Positions 28,294 through 40,754 of a stretch of DNA of 64,000 bases are shown piece by piece. A program made the translations under genes and the position numbers. The notes under the pieces are model-generated. The model worked only from the letters and a program-made list of their open reading frames with translations, was not told where the DNA came from and ran no database searches. The DNA is from Pachyseris speciosa. Lineage: Eukaryota > Cnidaria > Anthozoa > Scleractinia > Pachyseridae. The DNA lies in contig JAEMWC010000264.1 of NCBI GenBank assembly GCA_016490735.1, positions 142,001 through 206,000 on the forward strand. Direction: 5' to 3'. Every line of letters begins with the position of its first letter. The stretch's first letter is position 1.

Positions 28294-30376
28294 GTATACA
28301 AGAGTATACAGGGGTATACATGGGTATACAAGAGCATCCATGGGTATCCATGGGTATTCGTGGGTATACAAGGGTATACATGGGTATACAAAAGTATACA
28401 GGGGTTTACAAGAGTATACATGGGTATACATGGGTAGACATGGCTGTAATAGAGTATACAAGGGTATACATGGGTATACAAGAGCATACATGGGTATACA
28501 TGGGTATTCATGGGTATAAAAGGGTATACATGGGTATACAAGAGTATACATGGGTATACAGGGGTATACACGGGTATACGAGAGTATACAGTGGTATACA
28601 TGGGTGTACAAAGGTATACAGGGGTACACAAGGGTATACAAGAGTATACATGGGTATACATGGGCATACATAGGTATACACAGGTATACATGGGTATACA
28701 AGAGTATACATTGGTATACATGGGTATACAAGGGTATACATGGGTATACAAGAGTATACAGGGGTATACATGAGTATACAAGAGTATACATGGGTATACA
28801 TGGGCATACCAGGGTATACAGGGGTATACATGGGAATACACGGGTATACATGGGTATACAAGAGTATACATTGGTATACATGGGTATACAAGGGTATACA
28901 TGGGTATACAAGAGTATACAGGGGTATACATGGGTATTCAAGAGTATACATGGGTATACATGGGCATACAAGGGTATACAGGGGTATACATGGGTATACA
29001 TGGGTGTACATGGGTATACAAGAGTATACAGGGGTATGCATGGGTATACATGGGTATACACGGGTATACATGGGTATACAAGAGTATACATTGGTATACA
29101 TGGGTATACAAGGGTATACATGGGTATACAAGGGTATACAGGGGTATACAAGGGTATACAGGGGTATACAAGGGTATACATGGGTATACAAGAGTATACA
29201 TGGGTATACATGGGTATACATGGGTATACATGGGTATACAAGAGTATACAGGGGTATACATGGTACACAAGAGTATACATGGGTATACATGGGCATACAA
29301 GGGTATACAGGGGTATACATGGGTATACATGGGTGTACATGGGTATACAAGAGTATACAGGGGTATACAGGGGTATACAAGAGTATACATGGGTATACAT
29401 GGGCATACAAGGGTATACAGGGGTATACAAGAGTATACAGGGGTATACAAGGGTATACAAGAGTATACAGGGGTATACATGGGTATGCATGAGTATACAT
29501 GGGTATACATGAGTATACATGGGTATACAAGAGTATGCATGGGTATACAGGAGTATACATGGGTATACAAGAGTATACATGGGTATTCATGGGTATACAA
29601 GGGTATACATGAGTATACATGAGCATACATGGGTATACATGGGTATTCATGGGTATACAAGGTTATACATGGGTATACATGGGTATACAAGAGTATACAT
29701 GGGTATACAAGAGTATACAGGGGTATACATGGGTATACAAGAGTATACATGGGTATACATGGGTATACAAGAGTATACATGGGTATACATGGGCATACAA
29801 GGGTATACATGGGTATACATGGGTATACATGTGTGTACATGGGTATACAAGAGTATAAATTTGTATTTATGGGTATACAAGGGTATACATGGGTATACAA
29901 GGGTATACATGGGTATACAAGGGTATACATGGGTATACAAGAGTATACAGGGGTATACATGGGTATACAAGAGTATACATGGGCATACAGGGGTATACAT
30001 GGGTATACAAGGGTATACATGGGTATACAAGAGTATACATGGGTATAGAGGGGTATACATGGGCATACAAGGGTATACATGGGTATACAAGAGTATACAT
30101 TGGTATACAAGAGTATACATGGGTATACATGGGTATTCATGGGTATACAAGAGTATACAAGAGTATACATGGGTATACAGGAGTATACATGGGTATACAG
30201 GAGTATACATGGGTATACAAGAGTATACATGGGCATACAAGGGTATACATGGGTATACAAGAGTATACATGGGCATACAAGGGTATACATGGGTATACAA
30301 GAGTATACAGGAGTATACATGGGTATACAGGAGTAGACATGGGTATACATGGGTATTTATGGGTATACAAGAGTAT
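28294..30376 (-). repeat. 10-bp GTATAC minisatellite array 4, inverted (~208 units)
   Basis: It has the same 10-bp unit family as array 3, on the opposite strand (ATGGGTATAC, AGGGGTATAC, AAGAGTATAC). Together with array 3 it forms a ~2-kb inverted repeat framing 20.3-28.3 kb. Variants are less ordered than in array 3, with no clear 180-bp block. Confidence 0.95.
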
Positions 30377-30418
30377 AGTCCCGGACCACTATCTGGGTGC
30401 CTACACCAAGTACTTACC
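30377..30418 (-). repeat. Subterminal module next to right TIR
   Basis: GTCCCGGACCACTAT and GGGTGCCTACACCAAGTA match the complement of 17770-17805. It joins the 10-bp array to the right inverted end. Confidence 0.6.
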
Positions 30419-30470
30419 GAATGTACTACGTACGGATGCATATATGTAATTCTCACATGAAGTATATGCC
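30419..30470 (-). repeat. Right terminal inverted repeat of the 22-kb element
   Basis: It is the complement of the left end, with 40 identical outer bases and a CGTA insertion before GTACATT. GACTTTTA follows at 30471-30478. Confidence 0.7.
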
Positions 30471-30478
30471 GACTTTTA

Positions 30479-31313
30479 ACCCACGGGAAGTGATGTAACC
30501 TTGCCAAGTCTCTCAACCCGTGTGGAACTGGGAGCGAACTGTGGGTGAGGGGCACCGGCACCACACCTTCCGTCTAGCCCTCCGTCAACCTTTCGTCTGT
30601 AAAGTGATAGAAGTGTTCCTGCGTCTTTCAACTACTAGTTTTCCTGCATTTTGGCCGTTATACACCTGAACTGAACATTCACTCGCTTGTTGCTTGAAAC
30701 TTGAAGTGTTTTGTCGAGGTTATGTTCAGCCAAAAATGTGACGACTGGGCGATAAATCCATCCACTGCTTTGTTGCTTGTGACAGCACTTTGTGGTGCTA
30801 ATAAGGTACGTTAGCTAAAGCTTTACGCTTTCAAACCTATGCTGGGTCGAGGTTATTGTCAAGTTTGTTTGTTTCTTTTTTTATGGATCATTTTTGTTTA
30901 GCTCTGGTATCAAATGCTATGACAGTAATTGTTTAATTTGTCTTCAGTCGTATTCAACCTGAATCATATGCAGAACTTCCTGTTCACTTTTGCCGAAGAT
31001 CGATCCAGAATGCGCTTATATTATATTACTTTATAGCGTCGTTACAGGGCGTTGCTAATCACGCTTCATTTCAATACGTTTTGTAATGGTAATAGGACTG
31101 AGTGGAGTCCTATTCGATCTGTAATCATACGAGTGATAAACAAAATCCGAGGGAGTTTGATTTGTTTCATCGCGAGTATATAATGATTAAGCTTACGTTG
31201 CTATTAATCGCCCGGAACGTCTGGGAAACCAGAATAGCGAACAGGGGAAATACCCACGAATATTAATATTAATGAAGCGAATAGTGACGAACAATGGTGA
31301 AAAAATAAATGTA
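30479..31313. other. Unassigned flank with a possible first exon
   Basis: There is no certain gene. ATG at 30722 opens 28 codons (MFSQKCDDWAINPS...) ending at a good donor, AATAAG|GTACGT (30805/30806), which could be a first exon of an undetected gene. I cannot link it in frame to the gene at 37935. Confidence 0.25.
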
Positions 31314-31316
31314 TTA

Positions 31317-32649
31317 GGCCCTGAGTTCAAACATCGAACTTTTCATGTGCTCAATTAAGTACATGAAAAGATCAACGTTTGAATCAATTAAGTTTGGGTC
31401 GACCCAAGAATTAAGTTCGAGTGCTCTACATGGGAAGTTCGACTGGGGAGCAACTTCGGTTCAAATGTTGAACTTTTCATGTGCCCAATAAAATGCATGA
31501 ATTAGTATAATTTATTTTTGCATCCCACAATTCCCTTCTTCCTTAAAGCATGCGCAGAAATGCTCATATTTTGTGGATAGAACAGAAATGGCGGCAAGGC
31601 AAAAACGTTATACAGTTGTTCCTGAAAGTGATATTTGCTTCTCTTGTTTCGAAACAACCAAATAATCGTGCTTAATGTGTCATAACCCTATCTGTAATCG
31701 CTGTTCGGAGTTTGAACCAAACAAGGAGACTCTGGTTAGGATAGCGGAAAGGCAGTTGACTATTGTTTCGCGTGTAAACAAGGAGCAAGTAAATACCTTC
31801 ACTTCATTGATTTGTTCCCGAAATTTAGCCAGTGAAATTGGGGTGTCTTCTATGTGCTAAAATAGGGAGTTTAAGAAACGAGGACGGGAACGCCAAGGAG
31901 AACGTCACAAAACAATAGGTTTAATGAGCAAAAACAATGGCTCTGCACGTGCATTTTACATTTTGGTACATTTCTTTGCTGTCCTCTGCAAAACAACAAC
32001 GTGAAATGACCAAATTTAGGTAGTGGCGAGAACGTGAGCACATGATTGCACATTTTTCTCTCTAATTTTTCTCTACTTTAACGCTGTTCATAGAAATTTA
32101 GTTCCTGGATAGTTTGCAGACATTTTACAAGTTGAACAAATTGGAATAATCGCGAAAGTGCTACAATAACGAGAAGTTATGTTTTGAAATGACATTTTCG
32201 TTGCCGTCACCGTCCTCGTTTCTTAAACTCCTTAATGTGAACAACAGCCCTCGGTGTCTAACTTTTTGTGTACATCAACAAAACACTGTTTACAGCTTGA
32301 AACTGTAAATGTACAGTCACACACCAAACCATTTGTACATAAAGAATTTTTGTCTAAGTCGTCATAATGATGCAGAAACGAAAAAACTACATTAACATCA
32401 TGCAGTGGCCATTAGAGCTTTGTGCTCAGATAAATGAAGAATAAATACAACCGAGTTCTGAGCCCAGGTTTTAAAAAGTCTTTTGAGTCATTGTTCATTT
32501 CGTAAAGTTGAGAGTACCGTTGACTGGTGAGCTTTATTGATAAGTTCAACAAAATAAGTTCAACGTCTGAATCAACTGTCCGAACTTTATCATTTGGGTT
32601 TACCCAAATAGGGTTTGGTACATGAAAAATTCAATGTTTTAACTGGGCC
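31317..32649. mobile_element. PIF/Harbinger-like element with TTA target duplication
   Basis: The ends GGCCCTGAGTTCAAACATCG and the complement of ...TTCAATGTTTTAACTGGGCC form a ~30-bp imperfect TIR containing GAACTTTTCATGT / ACATGAAAAATTC. It is flanked by TTA (31314-31316 and 32650-32652), the usual Harbinger target. Subterminal inverted copies of the AACTTTTCATGT motif recur at 31337, 31362 and 31469. It holds a cysteine-rich ORF remnant but no recognisable transposase. Confidence 0.6.
31588..31860 (+). pseudogene. Small zinc-finger-like ORF with an in-frame stop
   Basis: ATG at 31588 (ACAGAAATGG context) opens MAARQKRYTVVPESDICFSC. An in-frame TAA at 31663-31665 interrupts before CLMCHNPICNRCSEFEPNKET, and the frame then runs to 31860. 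The pairs C-x2-C ... C-x2-C ... C-x2-C resemble a small RING- or DDE-associated zinc finger. Its position inside the Harbinger-like element suggests element origin, perhaps the DNA-binding Myb/zinc partner of the transposase. Broken here. Confidence 0.45.
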
Positions 32650-32973
32650 TTACAGTAGTCACAGACTTAAAAAGCAAGATTGAGTTGAAGCCAAAAATAT
32701 TGATGACTCGCATAGTTGCATTTCTGCGGTATCGAATTCAATTCAACATCTGAATCAGCTGCTGAATTTCTGCCACACATTTGACTGGTCTTGTTGTATT
32801 ATCCAAAAGAAATGTGGCACCAATTCATACATCAGATTTCTCCCACGATGAATCTGTTATGTAGATTTGCATACATTATGTTAATATTGAAAAAAAGGTA
32901 AAAGGTAAAGAAACTTTATTTATACACAGTTAAGATTTAAAGCTACAAGCTTGTGGGGCTGTGTGGGGGAAAT

Positions 32974-33147
32974 GTTGGTTTTTGAGGAGAGGGGAAAACC
33001 AGAGTACCCGGAGAAAAACCTCTCGGAGCAGAGTAGAGAACCAATAAACTCAGTCCACTTATGATGCTGAGTCCGCCGCGGGAATCGAACCCGGGACACA
33101 TTGGTGGAAGGTGAGCGCTCTCACCACTGCGCCAACACTGCTCCCCC
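32974..33147 (-). mobile_element. tRNA-derived SINE, copy 1
   Basis: On the minus strand the head carries an A-box-like TGGCGCAGTGGTGAGAGC and a B box GGGTTCGATTCCC, then the body ends with ATTGGTTCTCTACTCTGCTC, TTTTTCTCCGGGTACTCTGG and TCCTCAAAAACCAAC. A second copy is at 36081-36248. SINEs are transcribed by RNA polymerase III and mobilised by LINE enzymes. Confidence 0.7.
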
Positions 33148-35967
33148 TGGGCCAACACTGCTCCCCTTTGAGCATACGTAAATCAAGGCTGACCATCCAA
33201 AATGGCATCATGGTGAGTGGCCTACACCTGGGATTTAGACAACGAAGAAGAAAGCTGAATATTTTTATTTTAATTTAACATCCGAGTATTGACCCCAAAC
33301 AACGTCCAACCAACCTTTACTTCTTGGTGGTCAGTGGCAGGATCAGTTAACTTTTGTTGCATTTTCTTGCGACAAAAGAAACGCAATCAGAAATATATAA
33401 CCTGCACCATGGCTGGACATATTGTAATACATACTGCTGCATAGTAAGCCTCCTCGCTCTTGGACCTGCGATAATTTTTGCAAAAATAAAAAGCCTTAGA
33501 GCATCTTTGTCTGCCATATTGAATACTCTGCCATTATCACATTTACTTCTGACCAACAGACACTGCAGTATCAACTCTGAATTAAGTGCAGCACAAGTGA
33601 GATGCACGAATCAACAGTCGCATTTCTGCTGCACTTAATTGAATTGAATTTGACACGACAGAAATACTGTACAACGTATGAGCCATGCCTTAATAATTAT
33701 ACGGCCGTGAGATAAGAATTCATTTCATGGAATGCTGCCACAAGTCAAATGATAGCATTTGGAAAATGCAATGACGGTGGTTACTCTCTCCTCCGCAGAG
33801 GCTCAAGGAGGTGAATCTGCTGAGCGAGGTACCCGCAGGCATAAAAAGAAGTGAGGGGCAAGAGGAGGAAGCCTCTGCCAGATACCACACCCAATATGGC
33901 CGTCATCCAGGGGAGGCATTTTTTAAAATGTCTATCCAAGTGGGGTGGTGAGCATACTTTTCCCATGTTGGTAAAAATGGCAGGTAGATGCGAATCCCAA
34001 TTCTTCACTTGCATGATGTCGCTGAATTGCTTACGAAAAGGAACTTTAATGCTTGGAAATTGGGGAAAATTTGTTGTCCTCACAAATAACGTGTTTCAAA
34101 AAGGCCTTTTATTTTGTTACGATGGGATGGATCATCATTTTAGGATCCACTGCATAGATGAGCTGAGTGCCATGTGCAGTGCAGTGAAAGCAGGGGAAGG
34201 ATTAACTAAGGAAACTTCTAGCAGCTGAAATGATTTTGGTCTCTCTGGAAAGCTACACACTTCTACATAATTATTGTATTTCTGAAGGACCGTTCACAAA
34301 AACACCTAAATAAGATCAGGATCTCTTTCATGTTAGTCATTAGAATTAGGTGACAATCTTCCCGCTAACCATCCCGTACATGAATTACTACAGCCGTGAG
34401 GTTTCCAAAACTTTTTAATGCTGGTTGATGCAATGTCTTAATAATACTTTTACATGAATTTGAAGCTTAAGACATGACCTATTTGAAAACTAGAGTGAAT
34501 TTATGTAAAGATGAAATAAAACACAGCGAAAGCAGGTAACAATTTTGCTCCCTTGTTTTGAAATCTTCGCCGGTCATCAGACTAAAAATTCATAACTCGA
34601 TCGAGTTAGATTTATCGTTATGAAATCATTCTGGTCTCCTTGGAAACCTATAGACTTCTAGTTTTTTTTATTTCTAAACGACCATTACCCAAAACGTTTG
34701 ACAAAGACGAGAATCTTTTTCCCAGTCAGTGCTAAAATAATGTGACAAATTCCCTGGAAAGAGACATCACAGAGGTATCAATCTGGGACAACAAAAACAA
34801 CAACAGCTTGGTTATTTTAAATATAGTACTTCTTCAATAAACTCCTTTTTCATTTGGTGAGGACAATTTGAAGGGAAAATGGCACATTTTTTAAAGCAAA
34901 GAGTCACCTTTCAAAAATTGTAGGTACCTAATAAGCTCAGAATCATTTTTAATTCATGTTGAGGTACCAAAGACAGAAAAAAATTGACATAAACAACTTA
35001 AGAGTTTGTTTGGTAGTTTTGACTTTGTTACGGCTCTTAATTAGGGTCACATGTCTCATTTTTATTTTCTTGTCACCAATGTCAAGTTTTCTTCTGGGAC
35101 ATATCTTGTTCAGTATCATTTCAAAGGTGATTTGCAGTCTCTCGTAGCTCATCTTGTCAATATCTGTCTCCCAGGGGTTTATCTTCTCTTTGCACTTGTC
35201 TGGAATAAAGTATGTTTTGCCCCAAACTCTGTTGCTTTAGTTCATTGTGTGGACTAAATCAGTATGACACTTTATTTCGATAGGGTTCATAATTACAGTA
35301 CTGAAAATGTTACTGTATTCTCCCCTATGGCCCTATGAAAGTTACAACATGACTTAATTATTAATAAAAAGTAAAATGTTACTACATTGTAATTAGGTAA
35401 CAATGTTGCTTAAAATTTGTTCATCTGTATGATTTTTGTGGCTTACTGCCTCCTCAGGGAGACCTGCTTTTGAGAAGATTTGCTGTTATTTATTGATGTT
35501 GCCTGTTGTCCTGTGAAGCACTTGCTGTTAATTGAAGTGACTATCATGTCTGTTGTTCAAGGCCTGCTTTTGAGAAGATTTGCTGTAATTTATTGATGTT
35601 GTCTGTTGTTCAAGTGCTGCTTTTATCATCTTTTTCGATGACAAGAAAACAGACAACATCATAGCATTATTTTATTCTTTGACGGAATGGTCCGCAGACT
35701 GCACTTTGACATTGACTGTATTTGATTTCATATCATTTAACTCCACTAAATTGCTCTGGTTTTCATTTACTTGTAACTCACAAGAGACTGACTGAAGTGT
35801 TATTTTCATTTCAAACTGTGCTATGGTCTTGAGTTAGGTTATCATTGTTATGTTCATTTCTACATCTTTGTACTTTTCAATAAATGTGTTTGTTTCTCCC
35901 AAACAATTATGTGACATATTCCTCAAGACATTCACCAGCAACACAAAGTTAATGAAGATGGCAAATA

Positions 35968-36000
<33 letters not shown>

Positions 36001-36080
36001 CGATTTATTAGTAGTACTTCCACAAGGTGGCTCTTCGCCTACTAATTACAAATCTCAAATCAAATCAAATTAAATCAAAT
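33148..36080. other. Mostly unassigned spacer with one possible exon and a small tandem repeat
   Basis: There is no firm gene. A possible exon at 33799-33947 has a strong acceptor (CTCTCTCCTCCGCAG) and a frame RLKEVNLLSEVPAGIKR... to a GTGAGC donor. 35461-35640 is a ~100-bp tandem duplication (CCTGCTTTTGAGAAGATTTG). AATAAA-type signals lie near 35879. (AAT)n is at 35967-36000. Confidence 0.3.
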
Positions 36081-36248
36081 GTTGGTTTTTGAGGAGAGGG
36101 GAAAACCGGAGTACCCGGAGAAAAACCTCTCGGAGCAGAGTAGAGAACCAACAAACTCAGCCCACATATGACAGCGAGTCCGGGAATCGAACCCGGGACA
36201 CATTGGTGGAAGGCGAGTGCTCTCACCACTGCGCCAACCCTGCTCCCC
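36081..36248 (-). mobile_element. tRNA-derived SINE, copy 2
   Basis: The layout matches the copy at 32974-33147 (A box TGGCGCAGTGGTGAGAGC, B box GGGTTCGATTCCC on the minus strand). The (ATTTG)n-type tail lies at 36053-36080 on the plus side, consistent with a 3' tail of the minus-strand element. Confidence 0.7.
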
Positions 36249-37246
36249 GATAACTCAGAAATCAAATTGGTGCTTTAATCCTCCATTATTCAGAAACCAC
36301 CAAATCTCAACTAGCACACTTATGACAATTGATGGCAAAATATCTATAAACTTAAAACTTGGGTGTATTTTGCAATCTCAAAGTATGCATGCTTACACCA
36401 GTACCTTCTCTGCCCATTGCATACAAGGCTCTTCAAATGCATATAGGCCTGCACTTTCTAACCCGGCTGTGGTTGCTACTAGTCTCTACTTCTTTTCCTA
36501 TTACTAAGATGCAAGTTAAGTCCAGTTCACCAATAATTTAGGATTAACTGAGTGGCTCTTCATTTAGTCATTAGAATTTGAGTATGGTATTTTACTACAT
36601 TCTTCTAAGTAATAACAGCAGTATTAGCCACATGCAGTCCCAGAATTCTTATTTTTTTCTATGCATTCATGATTGAATGACTTGCATGAACTGTAAATAT
36701 TCTCAGTGTTTTAGGCCTCAGTGCTTCAAATAACAGCAGGATCAAACCTTTGGAATTAATCTTCTTGATCACCAAAGTCCTGACTTCTTTTTTTTTTTTT
36801 TTTTTTGCTTTCTTTGCTTTTCAGATGTTTGACAATGGGGGTAGTCTTATGGAAAATTTGACATAAGATAATTATCTTCAAAGAGCATTGAAAGACATCC
36901 TAGCTTTCAATCTTTCTCACACTCCTCTCACAGATTTGAAGGTGGCATCAAATAAGTGTAAGGGAGACGAACTTGGATTTCATATCTACTTGTCTATAAA
37001 TAGTTTATTTCTCAGTTATAGTAAGAAATCTATGTTATGCTTCCAAAAATTAGTCAAGAAAAATCTCTGATAGCTTTGATTTCAAATTTGTCATAAACAC
37101 ATTGAATACAATATTTATATTGTTTCAAGGTCCTCCAATAAAGATCATCAATTTGATTTGATTTATTTAGAGTTGATTTGATTTAGTCTCCCCAATTAGT
37201 AGAGCATCTGTGCTTGGCTAAATACATTTGAGACTTAAATAAAGTG

Positions 37247-37291
<45 letters not shown>

Positions 37292-37934
37292 AAATTCTCC
37301 AGTAGCATTTCTTTTTTTCACAAAAGCATTCTTCTTTCTTATCACTTTTTTATGACCATGCACAGAACTTACTGAAGTACATTACACAGTGAATAATAAA
37401 GGACATTTTCAAATGAATCTGGAATTGTTCTAAAATATCCCTGACCTTCTTGAATTATCAAAAACTGCACCCTAACTAGGAAACACTACCATGAATCATG
37501 GCAAGTAATAAGTGTCATGAAGACTGTGCTTTAAGAAAAATGTTTGGGAACCCACAGCTCTGAAACTTGAATTGAAATTCAAATGCAAGGTGCCCAGCAT
37601 TGAAATTTGTGCAAAACTAAGATTTCCTTGACACACGAAGACAAAAGTAAGTCACCAGGGGCCACCAGGTCCTGCTAGAGCAAAGCTCTGATTGCAAACT
37701 GACACTACACATGAAATTTAATGTATAATGGACCTTATTAATAGGAAATTGATTCAGTGATCACAGAACATTCTTGTATCAAAATTTGGTAATGTCATTC
37801 AGCTTGAATTGTACTAACAATATCCCCAACCGTACCCGCTTTATCCCCTTTAACCATACGTTTTAAGATCTTGCATTTGTATTAACTAATACTAACTTAA
37901 TTCATCCTTTTATTTTGGGTCAGAGTTCAGTACC
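36249..37934. other. Upstream flank of the NACHT gene
   Basis: No gene is seen. (ATT)n microsatellite at 37247-37289. TTATTTTGGGTCAG just before 37923 is a possible acceptor, so the gene may have a 5' UTR intron. No TATA box was recognised with confidence. Confidence 0.35.
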
Positions 37935-38601
37935 ATGACAGAAGAGGCAGGAAGTAGCACATCTGGTGACCATTCAGAGGATCTCACTGGTGCCCCGCCT
38001 CCTCTTAGCATTAAACTGCCTCAGTTGAGTGATCTCCCAAGAAAAGGCAAACCTTGGAGAGAAGTCCATCTCCCAGTAGACATTCTGTTGTTGACTGTGG
38101 AGGAGTGTGAGTTTTTGGCATGTTATGCATACATGACAAACTCCTTTAAAAGTTATCGCAGAGAGCTTGGTTATGTCTACTTTGGAAACATGGGTGATGG
38201 AGATGAACCCTTGAAAATTGCACTGGTTCAATGTCTGGAAGGCTCTTCCGATCCAGGCTGCTCGCAAACTGTCATTACAAATGCGGTAATGCATCTTCAA
38301 CCCAAGGCAGTTTATTCTGTTGGCTGCTGCATTGGTCTGAATAATGAAAACACACAGTTGGGTGATGTAGTGATATCCATGAAGCTTACAACTGAAACCT
38401 TCAAAATCCCAGTGGGCAGTGATATTGCTATGATTGTGAAACATGCACATCATGGATGGAAGCCTCCATTAGAAAGTACAGATGCTCGAAAAGTAAATGT
38501 ATACTGCAATGGTGATATTCTGAGTGGCATGGACCAGGACACTGCTAAACAACATAGTGAGCTGAACTCACAAGCAATTGCAGTTGAAAGGGAAGGGAAA
38601 G
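37935..38601 (+). CDS. Exon 1: N-terminal part of the phosphorylase/nucleosidase-like domain
   Basis: ATG at 37935 (TACCATGA). It encodes HLPVDILLLTVEECEFLACY, matching the first strand and Glu-bearing loop of the PNP/MTAN fold, then ITNAVMHLQPKAVYSVGCCI and LGDVVISMKL, the family's central strands with the glycine turn. NGDILSGMDQ and NSQAIAVERE follow. The E-x-E of AIAVEREG sits where nucleosidases have the EME(A/G) substrate-binding Glu. The exon ends GGGAAAG|GTGAGA, phase 1. Confidence 0.75.
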
Positions 38602-40700
38602 GTGAGATTTGACATCTTTTTCTGGTACATGTAGTCAGCAGATTGGGAATTTGACTTAATTGTATACCATTCATAACCAACAAGGCAAAACAGCATTAAA
38701 AGTGGGACAAGACACCAAATGCTTTTTTCATGACTGTTTGATCCTTTACTGAGATTTCCATTATTTTACTGGTGTCATCATTACTTAAAAGAGGTACATT
38801 TTGTAGTGTTTCTGTACCCACTCATTATTTGCGGCAGAACCTTTTTTTAGCCTTTTGTGTGTCTTGATGCTTTTTGAATTTTGTTTTTCTGTTACCGTTT
38901 CTGTCCCAACCTAATCTAATGTCGTTTGTTAAGAATTAAATTCATTTTCAAAGTGTCAGCACTCTCGGTGAGCACTATAACTCTTAGGGCCAACTTTGCC
39001 AGTAAATACGTTAAAATAAAACAAAAAAAACCTATCAAGAACGGAGGTCAAAAAAGAAAACCTTGTGTGGCATATTCTTAATGGTGCTGAACATTAAGCA
39101 TACAGTCGTGTATGTGCAGGAACTGATAATATCTCACCTTGCAGATACAACTGATTTGATTTGTATAGCCGAATTGCTTCCATGCAAAGACACATGGGAG
39201 GCAACTCAATCAGGGGAAAAGGATGAAAACATTTTCTGTGTTTAAAATTGGTTGGCATCAGAAGAGAATGCACAACCTCTCAATCCAAAAGAATAATAAT
39301 ATTGTCCATTGATCAATGATCATCTTGTCCCTCAGTTACCTAGCTAAACCATGCCTTAGTTTAGGGTACTTAAAACTTTCCCTTTAATAAAGTATGTGTT
39401 CTACTGTTTTGGTTGTGGAAAATTACACCATAAACAGCCTCATATAAGCCCCCCTCCCCCAACTTATAAGCCCCTCCAGTTATAGGCCCATCTAGTAACT
39501 TGTAAAGAAAATATACATCCGATGAAAAGTTCCCCTCCCCTGATATAAGCCCCCCTCTACAGAGTTACAGGAATACAATGCAGAATAAACAATAAGTCGG
39601 ACAACAATACAAAGAGAAAATGTAAATATATGCATACAAAATGAAAGAAATTGTCACTGAAACCATGTGTGTTATAACTGAGTTTAGATAAATTGAATTT
39701 AGCATTTATAGAGTTTCCATTGTAAAGAAAAGGCTGCCTCCAACTCCTAAAAATTAGGGTTTTTTTTTTCTAACATTTTACAAGAATAATAATACTTTGG
39801 GGTTTGCACAATTAAAATGTCAAATTTCCGGATAAGATTTGTGGTGTATTTGGGGGAAAGTTATTGCTTTTAAACAGCAGCTGTAGCTTGGATGGGTTAA
39901 AATTAACTTTTTCTTCATTATTGAACCTTGCCAGGGTTTCTTGGAAGAGGTCTTGTTTTTAGAGCACTTTCTAGCAACTCTGTACTACTTTAAACAGAAA
40001 ATTTTAAAAATTATTGCAAAACAATTTGTTTATTACTTTTTTTAATTATCAACTCTTTACATAACTAAAACATTGTTGTAAAATGCCATTAAAGTAACTT
40101 TTCAATGCTTTACTGTACTATTGTTGTACAACACTGAGTTAACAGGCTTCAACTTAACGCATACAATCAACTTAAGGAAACTGAGGCTTTGTTTGTGTAC
40201 CGTACATATTTGCTATTATTATGACTTTGAACAGCACTGCTATAGCTTGTTTTGAAGCACTTTTTCTATTCTGACTATAATCCCCCTCACATATAAACCC
40301 CTTCATTTATAAGCCATCCTAAAACCCTTATGAAGATGTATAAGCTAGGGCTTATAAGTGGCAGTTTACAGTAAGTTTGTTGTTGTTTGTTCTTTTTTCT
40401 CGCTGTTAGGCATTTTTGTCGCAGCCCATGACCTGAATTTTATGGAATGGGTGATTGTTAAAGGTATTTCTGATTTTGCTGATGACAGCAGAACTCCAAG
40501 TGCATCATGGAAGCCTTTTGCCTGTGTGATGGCAGCCTCTGTTGTGTTTAATATGCTGAGCAATCCTGTTGTTTTTGAAAACTGGCCTCACTACCAAGGT
40601 ATGTCACAGGCATTGCTGTAAGAAATTATCTCATACCAGTTCTGTCTAATGGGAGCAGAGGAAATTTAGGATTTGATCAATCAATAATAGATCAAGGCAA

Positions 40701-40754
<54 letters not shown>

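Larger units (their letters stand above)
8457..30470. mobile_element. 22-kb putative giant DNA transposon with satellite-bearing ends
   Basis: The ends are inverted copies: 8457-8503 and the complement of 30419-30470 share the same first 40 bases (starting GGCATATACTTCATGTGAGA), then differ by one 4-base indel before GTACATT. A perfect 8-bp duplication, GACTTTTA, flanks both. Next to each end is a short unique module, then a long minisatellite pointing inwards: 28-bp units on the left, 10-bp units on the right. A second pair of arrays meets at 15.9-20.3 kb. The interior holds a repeat-protein ORF, CXC, OTU and DDE-transposase remnants, and several later insertions. An 8-bp duplication is known for hAT, P, Zisupton/KDZ and some other superfamilies; which applies is unresolved. 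It may be a fusion of two related elements. Confidence 0.7.

Noticed and set aside
28108..30564. Open frames of up to 490 codons in the inverted 10-bp array
   Set aside because: Same cause as in array 3. One of them merely runs on into the LINE tail or the flanking unique sequence.
33851..34228. 125-codon plus-strand ORF as a gene
   Set aside because: No motif or splice support in that frame. A different frame has a better acceptor at 33799, and even that is weak.
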